Under the pieces are notes generated by a model, which did not search any database, was not told where the DNA came from, and was given only the letters and a program-made list of their open reading frames with translations. Both the position numbers and the translations under genes were made by a program. A stretch of 64,000 nt of DNA. It comes from CADEEN01 sp040384625 (GTDB lineage: Bacteria > Pseudomonadota > Gammaproteobacteria > Burkholderiales > Burkholderiaceae_C). Below are positions 26,277 to 34,123 of the stretch, piece by piece. The stretch covers positions 1 to 64,000 of the forward strand of contig JAZKIW010000049.1 of assembly GCA_040384625.1 (NCBI GenBank), in the 5' to 3' direction. Every line of letters begins with the position of its first letter. The stretch's first letter is position 1.

Positions 26277-26747
26277 TCACGCCACCGACTTCAGCGGCTC
26301 CCAGTCGGCTATCAGCTTGTGCAGCGCCGCGGCGCTGGGCTCGGTCTTCAGGCGCTCACGCAACGCGCGGTCCGAAAGCATCTCGGCAATCTCGGACAGG
26401 ATGTCCAGGTGGCGCTGTGTGGCCGCTTCGGGCACCAGCAGGAAGATCAACAGCGAGACGGGTTCATCGTCCGGGGCATCAAACGAGATCGGCTGCTGTA
26501 CGCGCAGCACAGCGGCGAGCGGGTTCTTCAGGCCCTTGATGCGCCCGTGGGGAATGGCCACGCCATGACCCAGCCCGGTCGAACCCAGGCGTTCACGGGC
26601 GAACAGGTTATCGGACACCGTGGCGCGGGCGATCGAATGCTGGTTCTCGAACAGCAGGCCGGCCTGCTCGAAAGCGCGCTTCTTGCTCGTCGCCTCGACG
26701 TCGACCATGACATTCGTGGCGGGCAGGATGGTGGCGAGTCGGTTCAT
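26277..26747 (-). CDS. ptsN: Nitrogen-PTS EIIA component
   Basis: The 156-aa EIIA-Ntr protein has the phosphorylated histidine in GHGVAIPHGRIKGLKNP and the RLGSTGLGHG loop. It is part of the PTSNtr chain that links nitrogen and potassium status to regulation. ATG 26747 follows GGAAGGA; an extension to 26924 would run through the promoter and is rejected. It is separated from hpf by 223 bp with a terminator and its own promoter, so it can be transcribed independently. Confidence 0.95.
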   Translation of the reverse strand: MNRLATILPATNVMVDVEATSKKRAFEQAGLLFENQHSIARATVSDNLFARERLGSTGLGHGVAIPHGRIKGLKNPLAAVLRVQQPISFDAPDDEPVSLLIFLLVPEAATQRHLDILSEIAEMLSDRALRERLKTEPSAAALHKLIADWEPLKSVA

Positions 26748-26823
26748 CGTTGGCGTTCCTTCCGCATCGCACAACGCACGGGGACTCCGGCGGCTGACTG
26801 CGGGAACTGTGACAGGACGTTGA

Positions 26824-26829
26824 ATTATA
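26824..26829 (-). promoter_or_regulatory. ptsN promoter -10 (TATAAT)
   Basis: A perfect TATAAT on the minus strand lies 77 bp before the ptsN ATG. The -35 position 17 bp upstream is poor. It would give an independent ptsN-hprK transcript with a leader of about 70 nt. Confidence 0.5.
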
Positions 26830-26924
26830 GGAATCCGCCCTCGGTGCGCGTGCTTTGTCACTGGAGCAGGCGCTCGGTTGTTGCGCATTTGCTGCGCTGC
26901 GTCACCAAGCTCGACGCCGGACAA

Positions 26925-26952
26925 TCAAAAGCGGCCCGCAGGCCGCTTTTGA
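26925..26952 (-). terminator. Rho-independent terminator after hpf
   Basis: A 12-bp perfect stem TCAAAAGCGGCC / GGCCGCTTTTGA with loop CGCA lies 18 bp after the hpf stop. On the minus strand the 3' arm ends in TTTT and continues TGATTGT. It should stop most hpf transcripts before ptsN. Confidence 0.85.
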
Positions 26953-26970
26953 GTATTCACTTACTTTCGT

Positions 26971-27309
26971 TCAAGCGCTTGCATCAACGCGCTTGGGCGA
27001 ATCGTGATGGTGGTTCTGGACGCGATCCTTGTGGCGCATCACCTGGCGATCCAGCTTGTCCATCAAGGTGTCGATGGCGGCGTACAGGTCTTCACTGGCA
27101 TGTTCGACATAGATGTCGCGCCCCTTCACATGCAGGGTCACCTCGGCCTTCTGCCTTCGTTCCTTTTCCTTCTGCTTCTCGACCGTCAGCAGCACGGTGA
27201 TGTCGACCACCTGGTCGAAGTGCCGGGTCACGCGGTCCAGCTTGGTCAGCACGTACTCGCGCAAGGCCGGGGTCACTTCGAGGTGGTGTCCGCTGATCGT
27301 CAGGTTCAT
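26971..27309 (-). CDS. hpf: Ribosome hibernation-promoting factor, short form
   Basis: The 112-aa protein begins MNLTISGHHLEVTPALREYV and contains HFDQVVDITVLLTVEKQKEK and DIYVEHASEDLYAAIDTLMDKLDRQV, the full HPF/RaiA beta-alpha-beta-beta-beta-alpha domain. It binds the small subunit and stabilises idle 100S ribosomes. AAGGAGGA lies just before the ATG. The gene usually follows rpoN, which is absent here. Confidence 0.95.
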   Translation of the reverse strand: MNLTISGHHLEVTPALREYVLTKLDRVTRHFDQVVDITVLLTVEKQKEKERRQKAEVTLHVKGRDIYVEHASEDLYAAIDTLMDKLDRQVMRHKDRVQNHHHDSPKRVDASA

Positions 27310-27735
27310 CAGGTCCTCCTTGGGTAAGGATCGGAAGGGTGGGAAGCGTTGCAACAACGCTGCGAGGGGATGGGGGGAGCGCGGGAGAAGGCTAAAGAGG
27401 CGGTGGCGTAGCGGCCAGGGCGGCGGGTTCAGTGTGCCGGCGGTCGGGTGGGCTGGCAAGGTGCCTCGGATCCTTTGCGCCGGCCTTGCGTGCCGTAATC
27501 GTGACAGTTGGCGACCAGCGCATGCGGGCCATACTGACACCGTTTCGACTCCTTGTGCGGTGCCATAATCGATCGTCTTTGTACGGAGACAAGTTTGGAC
27601 CAGAGTCACCCTCGGTGACCGTCCGCTCCAGCCTCTGACGGTCGCCGAGTTGACCGTGGCGCGATGGGGTGAGGCGGTGCCGACCCGCCAACACACCCGC
27701 CTGCTGCGCGCCGCCGTGCGCTGGAGCCGCGATCC
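27310..27735. other. 426-bp intergenic region between hpf and corA
   Basis: No convincing gene is present. It must hold divergent promoters for hpf and corA. Seen: an inverted repeat GCGTTG-CAA-CAACGC (27346-27360) in the hpf leader; a perfect palindrome GTCACC-CTC-GGTGAC (27605-27619); a plus-strand TTGGCG/CATACT pair with 16-bp spacing (27508-27535); and CATAAT at 27564-27569. None is strong enough to name a regulator. No magnesium riboswitch structure was recognised. Confidence 0.5.
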
Positions 27736-28698
27736 ATGCTCAACGTCTTCACGCTGGTCAACGGCCGGCTGGTCCAGGAAGAGATCGACAGTGCCGATGC
27801 CCTGGGCCATGTGCGTCCGGTGTGGGTTGACCTGGAGTCGCCGACCGCTGACGAAAAGGCCTGGGTCCATGCACGGTTCGGCATCGCCATTCCAGACGAC
27901 ATCGTTGACGATGACCTCGAGGAATCGGCTCGCTTCTACGAGGAAGACAACGGCGAGCTGCACATCCGCTCCGACTTCCTGATCGACGACGATGTGACGC
28001 CGCGCAACGTGCGCGCGGCCTTCATCTTGTACCAGCAGGTGCTGTTTTCAGTGCACGCTGAAGACCTGCCGGTGTTTCGCCTGCTGCGACTGCGCGCCAG
28101 GCGCATCCCGGCGCTGATCGAAGACGCCAAGGACGTCCTGCTCAAGCTCTATGACGCCGATGCCGAATACAGCGCCGACGCGCTCGAAGGCATCTACGAC
28201 GCGCTCGAAGCCGTGGGGGCCGGCGTGTTGAAGCAGGATGTCGACGACCGGGCCGCGGGCGCCGCGCTGGCGGCCATCGCCAAGGAGGAAGACCTGAACG
28301 GGCGCATCCGGCGCAACGTCATGGACACGCGGCGTGCAGTCAGCTTCATGATGCGCAGCCGCCTGCTCAACGCCGAGCAGTTCGAGGAGGCGCGGCAGAT
28401 CCTGCGCGACATCGACTCGCTCGACAGCCACACCGCGTTCCTGTTCGACAAGATCAACTTCCTGCTGGACGCCACCGTCGGCTTCATCAACATCAACCAG
28501 AACAAGATCATCAAGATCTTTTCGGTTGCCAGCGTCGCGTTGCTGCCGCCGACCCTGATCGCCAGCCTGTACGGCATGAACTTCCGCCACATGCCCGAGC
28601 TCGACTGGACACTCGGCTATCCGTTCGCGATCGGCCTGATGGCGGTGTCGGTGGCGGTGCCTCTGTTCTACTTCCGGCGCAAGGGCTGGCTGCGGTAA
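27736..28698 (+). CDS. corA: CorA-type magnesium/cobalt transporter
   Basis: The 320-aa protein has a large acidic cytoplasmic N-terminal domain and two C-terminal membrane helices. TM1 ends in the selectivity motif YGMNF (SLYGMNFRHMPEL), and TM2 is followed by the basic tail FRRKGWLR. CorA forms a pentameric magnesium channel gated by bound magnesium. It is monocistronic as far as can be seen. Confidence 0.95.
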   Translation: MLNVFTLVNGRLVQEEIDSADALGHVRPVWVDLESPTADEKAWVHARFGIAIPDDIVDDDLEESARFYEEDNGELHIRSDFLIDDDVTPRNVRAAFILYQQVLFSVHAEDLPVFRLLRLRARRIPALIEDAKDVLLKLYDADAEYSADALEGIYDALEAVGAGVLKQDVDDRAAGAALAAIAKEEDLNGRIRRNVMDTRRAVSFMMRSRLLNAEQFEEARQILRDIDSLDSHTAFLFDKINFLLDATVGFININQNKIIKIFSVASVALLPPTLIASLYGMNFRHMPELDWTLGYPFAIGLMAVSVAVPLFYFRRKGWLR

Positions 28699-28756
28699 CC
28701 AAACGAACGCCAAGCCGACGTGCGGAAGCTCACACGCGATTTTCGAGGGGGCTGCT

Positions 28757-28762
28757 TAGACT
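28757..28762 (+). promoter_or_regulatory. -10-like TAGACT 6 nt before the TonB-like gene start
   Basis: TAGACT ends six bases before the ATG at 28769 and no Shine-Dalgarno sequence is present. This is the geometry expected of a leaderless transcript, as also seen before pgk. Confidence 0.35.
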
Positions 28763-28768
28763 TCTGCC

Positions 28769-29224
28769 ATGAAACAGCAACGCATCCCCCTCTTCGGCGC
28801 TCTCATGCTGGCGGGCCTGCTGGCATCGACCGGCGCGCAGGCGCAATTCAAGACCACGCCGGAAGTTGGCGGCGCCTTCCAGCGGCCTTCGCCGGCCGAG
28901 ACGCCCCTGGAATACCGCAGCGATGGCGCGCGGCACCTCTACGCCGCCTACGGCAAGCAGATCCACAAAGGCAAGATGCCACCGCTGCTGTATGGCATCG
29001 CGATCATCGAAACCGAGATCGCCTCCGACGGCTCCGTGCAGAACGTGCGCGTCGTGCGCCAGCCTGCGGCTGCCGAGGTCGCCCCTTGGGCCGTCGAGAT
29101 GATCAAGAAGGCCAGTCCGTTCCCGCCGCCGGCCAAGATGGGGTCGGTGAAATACACCGAGATCTGGCTCGTCCACAAGAGCGGCAGTTTCCAGCTCGAC
29201 ACGCTCACCGAAGGCCAGCGCTAA
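28769..29224 (+). CDS. Periplasmic TonB C-terminal-like protein
   Basis: The 151-aa protein has a cleavable-looking signal peptide (MKQQRIPLFGALMLAGLLAS, site near AQAQF). The domain after it fits the TonB C-terminal fold: IETEIASDGSVQNVRVVRQP, AVEMIKKASPFPPP, and a final beta strand. It lacks the membrane anchor and proline-rich spacer of true TonB, so it is probably soluble in the periplasm. Role unknown; it could dock on outer-membrane receptors or stabilise an envelope complex. It converges on the LitR-linked operon with a 3-bp gap. Confidence 0.7.
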   Translation: MKQQRIPLFGALMLAGLLASTGAQAQFKTTPEVGGAFQRPSPAETPLEYRSDGARHLYAAYGKQIHKGKMPPLLYGIAIIETEIASDGSVQNVRVVRQPAAAEVAPWAVEMIKKASPFPPPAKMGSVKYTEIWLVHKSGSFQLDTLTEGQR

Positions 29225-29227
29225 GCG

Positions 29228-29674
29228 TTAGGCGTTGGCGCGGCGCTTGAGCCAGCGCATCAACCCGCCCACCGCGGGCAGCTTCTCGTAGAGTTCTTCG
29301 GCAGCGTCCCAATAGTCGCGGTGCGTCGCAACGCGGCCGTCTGCGGCAAAGCGCAGTTGCGTCGCGCCGCGTATGCGCTGATCGGCGCCCGGCGCGAAAC
29401 GCCTGAAGCGGAACAGGAAATCCCAGGTCAGGAAGCACTGGTCGCCGTCGACGACGATGTCGTGCACGACAAAGCGAGGGCCCTCCAGCGCGCGGTACAT
29501 GTGAGCGAATACGGCCGTGATCGCGAGGACGCTCTGCACGTCGTTGAACGGGTCCTTGAAGCGCGCGTCCTCGCTGTAGAACTCCCCGATCCGCGCCAGG
29601 TCTGCGAGGCTCAACTGCTCGAAGAAGGCCACTATCCGAGCCACGCGCGCATCGTCTGACCGCGCCACGTTCAC
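29228..29674 (-). CDS. NTF2-like (SnoaL-fold) protein of the LitR-linked cluster
   Basis: The 148-aa protein is a single NTF2-like alpha-beta barrel: FFEQLSLADLARIGEFYSED, RFKDPFNDVQSV, VVDGDQCFLTWDFLFRF, then a basic C-terminus. Start GTG 29674 overlaps the SDR stop as GTGA; a longer ATG start would lie inside the SDR gene. Proteins of this fold bind small hydrophobic or steroid-like ligands, and no catalytic residues can be assigned. It is the last gene of the eight-gene operon. Confidence 0.8.
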   Translation of the reverse strand: MNVARSDDARVARIVAFFEQLSLADLARIGEFYSEDARFKDPFNDVQSVLAITAVFAHMYRALEGPRFVVHDIVVDGDQCFLTWDFLFRFRRFAPGADQRIRGATQLRFAADGRVATHRDYWDAAEELYEKLPAVGGLMRWLKRRANA

Positions 29675-30456
29675 AGGCCCGTCGAGCGGCGGATCGCCGC
29701 GAAATAGGCACCGTCGCTCAGGAAGCGCAGCGCCTTCAGCCACAGGGTGAAGCGCTTCGGGAAGTGGATCTCGAAGCGGCCTGCCTCCCAGCCGGCAACG
29801 ATTTCCCGCGCCGCCTCGTCAGGGCCGATCAGGGCCGGCATCTTGAACCGGTTTCCCGCGGTCAGCGGTGTCTCGACGAAGCCCGGGTTGATGACCGACA
29901 CCCCGACGCCCAGGGGCCGCAGGTCGAGGTACAGCGTCTCGGCCAGGTTGATCAGGGCTGCCTTGGTCGGGCCATAGGCCAGGGCGTTGGGCAGGCCGCG
30001 GTAGCCCGCGACGCTGGCCACCAGGCTGATATGCGCAGGCGTCCCCGCGGCCGCCTGCCGCAGCACCTGGGGCAGCACCGCGTCGAGAAGGTACAGCGCC
30101 CCGGTCACGTTGACTGCCTGGTGTCTGAGCATCTCGTCCAGATCGTAGGCGCTCGCGCGCTGGGCCCTGTAGTGTCCGGCGCAGTACATCACGAGATCGA
30201 TGCGGCCATGGCGGGCTACGATCTGCGTCGCGGCGGTGTTGATCGCGGTGCGGTCGGTCACGTCCAGCGCCAGCGCGTGGGTGCGCTCCCTACCTGCGCT
30301 GAAGGTCGCCAAGGTTGTCGCGTTGCGCGCTGACACGATCACCGTCGCGCCGGCCGAGTGCAAGCGCTCGGCCGTGGCGCGGCCGATGCCAGTGGAGGCA
30401 CCGACCAGCCAGACCACCTGGCCAGCCCAGCGCGCGATGCGCGGATTCAAGGTCAT
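29671..30456 (-). CDS. Short-chain dehydrogenase/reductase of the LitR-linked cluster
   Basis: The 261-aa SDR has the cofactor loop VGASTGIGRATAERL, the structural motif VMYCAGHY (NNAG position), the catalytic serine in SLVASVAGYRGL, and Tyr/Lys in YGPTKAAL. The C-terminus has a hydrophobic and basic tail (LWLKALRFLSDGAYFAAI) that could touch the membrane. It may reduce or oxidise a lipid-linked keto/hydroxy group made by the neighbouring enzymes. Twelve bp separate it from the DUF3833 gene. Confidence 0.88.
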   Translation of the reverse strand: MTLNPRIARWAGQVVWLVGASTGIGRATAERLHSAGATVIVSARNATTLATFSAGRERTHALALDVTDRTAINTAATQIVARHGRIDLVMYCAGHYRAQRASAYDLDEMLRHQAVNVTGALYLLDAVLPQVLRQAAAGTPAHISLVASVAGYRGLPNALAYGPTKAALINLAETLYLDLRPLGVGVSVINPGFVETPLTAGNRFKMPALIGPDEAAREIVAGWEAGRFEIHFPKRFTLWLKALRFLSDGAYFAAIRRSTGL

Positions 30457-30468
30457 CGGTGGGTCCGC

Positions 30469-31017
30469 TCAGGGTTTGCTGAAGGCCAGCGTCACTTCGC
30501 CCAGGGTGATGCCGAACTTGCTCATCACCGCCTTGTTGAGCATCACGCGCTCGTCCATCAGGTACATCCAGTCGTCGAACTGCACTTCCCACACGCGGCC
30601 GTCGATGGGCAGCGCCAGTGTGTAGCGCCAGTTCAGCGCGTTGCCCGCGGCCCGGCCGACGGCCTCACCCACGACGTCATCGGCACGGCCGCTGTAGCGG
30701 CCGTTGCCGTGGTCCGTAAGGCGCCAGACACGCCGTTCCGTCTTGCCGTTGCTGTAGCTGAAGTCTTCTTCGAGCACGCCCTGGTCGCCGTTCCAGCTGC
30801 CGGTCATCCTGACGCTGAAGCGCCGCAGCACCTTGCCCGAACGGTCGGTGAAGAGGCCCTGGGCACTGAGTGGGCCACTGAAGTACTGGCGCAGGTCGAG
30901 GCGCGGTGTCTCGGCGGCGTAGTCGGCCGGTGTCGGGGCGATGGCGCAGGCCACGAGGCTCAAGGCGCCGGCGCATGCGACGATCGCCGCGCGGCGGGAT
31001 GGCAAAGCCGTGCTCAT
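30469..31017 (-). CDS. DUF3833 lipoprotein
   Basis: The 182-aa protein has a signal peptide and lipobox-like LSLVACAIAP (Cys24), then the DUF3833 core: RLDLRQYFSGPLSAQGLFTD, SGKVLRRFSVRMTGSWNGDQ, LEEDFSYSNGKTERRVW and DDWMYLMDERVMLNK. The family is recurrent in LitR/ChrR-linked lipid clusters but its function is not established. The predicted location is a membrane surface facing the periplasm. The ATG overlaps the MFS stop (ATGA). Confidence 0.85.
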   Translation of the reverse strand: MSTALPSRRAAIVACAGALSLVACAIAPTPADYAAETPRLDLRQYFSGPLSAQGLFTDRSGKVLRRFSVRMTGSWNGDQGVLEEDFSYSNGKTERRVWRLTDHGNGRYSGRADDVVGEAVGRAAGNALNWRYTLALPIDGRVWEVQFDDWMYLMDERVMLNKAVMSKFGITLGEVTLAFSKP

Positions 31018-32300
31018 GTGATTTCCCCGTGTGGTGTGCGCATCCAGGCGCCGTAGAGCAGTACCGCGGCCACCAGCTTGAGCGCACAGGGCAGCAGCCC
31101 GTAGGCCAGCGCCAGCGCCTTCAGTGCGCCCGCGTCGCGCGCCCCGGGCGCGTAGCCGAAGGCGCCGAGCAAGGGCAGGGCCAGCCCGGCGGCGAGTGCG
31201 AGGTTGAGCTTGCTCGCGAAATTCCACCAACCGAAGTAGGCCCCTTCGGCGTGGCCGCTGTGCCCTGCACGCTGGATCACGCCGGTCAGCAAGGCGCCGG
31301 GCAGGGCCAGGTCGGCGCCCAGCGCGAGGCCGCTGGCCAGACAGACCACCGTGAACGGCACCAGGTCGCCCGGGCCGAGCGCCACTGCCCCGATGAAGGC
31401 CACGATGGCCAGCAACATGCCGGCCAGCCAGGCGCGCGCCAGGCCAAAGCGCGCCACGGCATGGACCCACAGGGGCATCGACAGAGCGCCGGCCGCGAAA
31501 TAGCTGAACAGGAACAGCGGCTCGTAGCTCGGCAACTGGAGTCGGTCGCGGATGAAGAACAACACCAGGGTGGCGGGTAGCGCACTGGCGATCCCGTTGA
31601 CGATGAACACCAGCAGCAGGCGTTGGAACGCCGGATTGGCCAGCGGCAGGCGCAGCGACGGCGCGCGCGGCGCCTTGGCCGCGATCGCACCACGTGGCGC
31701 GATCGCCAACAGGGCCAGGCCGCAGGCCAGCGCGATCGCGAACACGGCACTGGTCACGCCCAGACCCGCCAGCGAGGGCAGCACACTGGCCACCAACACG
31801 CCGGCCAGGGCCAAGCCTTCGCGCCAGGCCATGATCCGCGCGCGCTGGGTGGCATCGCCGCCGAGCCGAGCGCCCCAGGCCTGGTGAAGGACGGACAGCA
31901 CGCTGTACGACAGGTAGGTCAGTGCCAGCAGCGCGCCACACCACGCGAGCAAGGCTGCAGGCTCGCGCACCGGCGGGAAGAACAAGCCGTGAAAGCCGAG
32001 CGCCAGGACCACGGCTGCTGCGCTGGCCAGCGCCAGCACGCGACGCGCGGAGTGCGCAAACCAGGTGTCGGCCCAGCGACCGATCCAGGGGTCGGCGAAG
32101 GCATCCAATAGGCGTGCGCCGAGCAGCAGGGCGCCCAGAGCGGCAAGCGGCACGCCGAACACCGTCGCGTAATGGTTGGGCAGCACGACGTAAAGCGGCA
32201 GCGCGACGAAGGCCAGCGGCAGGCCGAGTGCCCCGTAGCTCAGGCCTTGTTGCAGGCCGCCGCGGGCGGTCGCTGTACCGATCGGCGGCGCCAGGTTCAC
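31014..32300 (-). CDS. MFS transporter of the GPH (MelB-like) type
   Basis: The 428-aa protein has twelve predicted membrane helices. It carries the GPH-like loop after TM2 (LLDAFADPWIGRWADTW), whose aspartates bind the coupling cation in MelB, and RARIMAWREGLALAG. Membership of an operon with lipid-modifying enzymes suggests it moves a lipid precursor or a small molecule rather than a sugar (inference). Both ends overlap neighbours by 4 bp. Confidence 0.88.
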   Translation of the reverse strand: MNLAPPIGTATARGGLQQGLSYGALGLPLAFVALPLYVVLPNHYATVFGVPLAALGALLLGARLLDAFADPWIGRWADTWFAHSARRVLALASAAAVVLALGFHGLFFPPVREPAALLAWCGALLALTYLSYSVLSVLHQAWGARLGGDATQRARIMAWREGLALAGVLVASVLPSLAGLGVTSAVFAIALACGLALLAIAPRGAIAAKAPRAPSLRLPLANPAFQRLLLVFIVNGIASALPATLVLFFIRDRLQLPSYEPLFLFSYFAAGALSMPLWVHAVARFGLARAWLAGMLLAIVAFIGAVALGPGDLVPFTVVCLASGLALGADLALPGALLTGVIQRAGHSGHAEGAYFGWWNFASKLNLALAAGLALPLLGAFGYAPGARDAGALKALALAYGLLPCALKLVAAVLLYGAWMRTPHGEIT

Positions 32301-32881
32301 GGTGCAGACCCGAGCAGGGCGTTGCGCAGCTGCGGCTCCGAGGTTCGGGGCGACAGCCAGATGCCGAAGAACAAGCGCGCGAAGCTCGCATCGCGCAACT
32401 CGCCGATCAGCCCGCCATTAACGTGAAAGCGCACCCCCTCGCCGGGACGGTGCACGCCGGTGATGCGATCGCCTGGCTGCACGTCGGGAAACAAGGCCTT
32501 CATCCCGGTCAGCCAGCGTTCGCCGTCAGCGGCGCTGATTTCGGCGACACGCTTCATCTCGGTCAGTGACCGCTCGGCGATCAGCGCGCCCTTCAGAGGG
32601 CGCGCGTACTCGATCTCCAGTGCAGCATTGGTCCGCAAGGCGTCGTCTGCCCGCAGCGGGGCCAGCGTCCACAGGCGGATGTCGTAGACGTGCAGGCCGA
32701 AGAAACGCAGTCGACCCTGGCCTTGGAGGCGCGCGCCGGGGAGATCGGTTCGGACCTCGCTCGGCGCCGGCCCATTGGCCTGGGCGACCACCGTGGGCAC
32801 CCACAATGCGGCAAGCACGCTCAACAGCGCCTTGCGCCGCGCAGGCGCCTCAGGGCTTGCGCAGCGTGAACTGGATGACAT
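32297..32881 (-). CDS. Chalcone-isomerase-like exported protein
   Basis: The 194-aa protein has a signal peptide (RRKALLSVLAALWVPTVVAQA). The chalcone isomerase-like fold of bacterial CHI-domain proteins follows: RLRFFGLHVYDIRLW, LEIEYARPLKGALIAERSL, FPDVQPGDRITGVHRPG and GELRDASFARLFFGIWLSP. True plant chalcone isomerases make flavanones; bacterial versions are usually lipid-binding or of unknown role. It overlaps the 3' end of the methyltransferase gene by 32 bp and the MFS start by 4 bp. Confidence 0.85.
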   Translation of the reverse strand: MSSSSRCASPEAPARRKALLSVLAALWVPTVVAQANGPAPSEVRTDLPGARLQGQGRLRFFGLHVYDIRLWTLAPLRADDALRTNAALEIEYARPLKGALIAERSLTEMKRVAEISAADGERWLTGMKALFPDVQPGDRITGVHRPGEGVRFHVNGGLIGELRDASFARLFFGIWLSPRTSEPQLRNALLGSAP

Positions 32882-34076
32882 CGGTGTTGCCGCCTTCGAA
32901 GGCGGCTTCGCAATAGGCCAGGTAGAACTCCCAGATGCGCATGAAGCGGGTGTCGAAGCCGATGCGTCGCACGCGCGACTCTTCGGTCAGGAAGCGCTGG
33001 CGCCAGCGGCGCAGCGTCTCGGCGTAGTCGGCGCCGAAGGCCAGCTCCCTGATCACTTCAAAGCCGGCAGCGCGTGCCTGTGCGCGGAACTGGCTCGGGC
33101 TGGGCAACAGACCGCCCGGAAAGATGTACTGCTGGATGAAATCGGTGCCGGCCACGTAGCGCTCGAACAGGTCGTCGCGGATGGTGATGGTCTGGATGCA
33201 GGCACGCCCGCCGGGCTTGAGCTTGTCGCGCAACGTGGCGAAGAAGCCGGGCCAGTACTCGCGGCCGACGGCCTCGAACATCTCGATCGATGCGATCGCG
33301 TCGAACGGGGCATCGTCGATCTCGCGGTAGTCCTGCAGGCGCAGATCGGTGCGCTCGGCGAGGCCGGCCGCGTGAAGGCGGCGCTGCGCGTAGTCCAACT
33401 GCTCGGTGGACAGGGTCACGCCAGTCACTTCGATGCCGAACTCGCCGGCCGCCTTTTCCGCCAACGCGCCCCAGCCGCAGCCGATCTCGAGCAGGCGCTG
33501 GCCGGGCCGCAACCCGCACTCGGCAATGGCGCGCCGCACCTTGGCGTGCTGCGCATCGGGCAGGCTTCGCGTGAGGTCGCCGTCGAACCAGGCGCTCGAG
33601 TAGTTCATCGTCTCGTCGAGCCAGAGGCGGTAGAACGGGTTGCCGAGGTCGTAGTGGGCCTGGATGTTCTTACGGCTGCCGCGGCGCGAATTGCGATGCA
33701 GCAGGTGCTTGAGGCGGAACAGCAGACGCCCGCCCCAGTGGCCGTAGACGACGCGCTCGACGGCGTCTCGGTTGGCCACGAAGAGCTTCATCAGGGCCGC
33801 CAGGTCGGGCGTGCTCCAGTCGCCGGCGATGTAGCTTTCGGCGAAGCCGATGTCACCCGAGCGGAGTGCGGAGGCGCAGACGTTCCAGTTGGCCAGGCGC
33901 ATGGCGGCGGTCGGGCCGCCGTCGTCGGCGGCGCCGAAGCGGGCTTGAGCGCCGTCGGGCAGTTGCACGTCGAGGCGACCGCGGCGCAGGCCGGCCAGAA
34001 GGCGGAGCACCGCGCGCGCCGCGATCGGTGCGGTGGGCGGCAGTGTGAAGGGGGAACTGGAGGACAGGCTGGTCAC
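32850..34076 (-). CDS. Cyclopropane-fatty-acid-synthase-family SAM methyltransferase
   Basis: The 408-aa protein has the Cfa N-terminal lipid-binding region (MRLANWNVCASALRSGDIG, GFAESYIAGDWSTPDL). The catalytic domain follows with NIQAHYDLGNPFYRLWLD, MNYSSAWF, the SAM motif LEIGCGWGALAE, GVTLSTEQLDYA, SIEMFEAVGREYW and IFPGGLLPSP. It should methylate a double bond or vinyl position in membrane phospholipid acyl chains. Members in this gene context have been tied to modified fatty acids rather than classical cyclopropanes. Start GTG 34076 is the best in-frame choice but lacks a strong Shine-Dalgarno. Confidence 0.92.
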   Translation of the reverse strand: MTSLSSSSPFTLPPTAPIAARAVLRLLAGLRRGRLDVQLPDGAQARFGAADDGGPTAAMRLANWNVCASALRSGDIGFAESYIAGDWSTPDLAALMKLFVANRDAVERVVYGHWGGRLLFRLKHLLHRNSRRGSRKNIQAHYDLGNPFYRLWLDETMNYSSAWFDGDLTRSLPDAQHAKVRRAIAECGLRPGQRLLEIGCGWGALAEKAAGEFGIEVTGVTLSTEQLDYAQRRLHAAGLAERTDLRLQDYREIDDAPFDAIASIEMFEAVGREYWPGFFATLRDKLKPGGRACIQTITIRDDLFERYVAGTDFIQQYIFPGGLLPSPSQFRAQARAAGFEVIRELAFGADYAETLRRWRQRFLTEESRVRRIGFDTRFMRIWEFYLAYCEAAFEGGNTDVIQFTLRKP

Positions 34077-34123
34077 GGCGGTACTGCTTCGGTCTGGCAA
34101 CGGGCGAGGGTGGGTTCGGGGCG

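Noticed and set aside
27310..27600. Sigma-54 promoter for hpf
   Set aside because: The best GG-N10-GC match departs from the TTGC part of the consensus, so it was not listed.
27392..27694. Possible small gene in the hpf-corA gap
   Set aside because: Frames here lack ribosome sites and domains and would overlap expected promoters.
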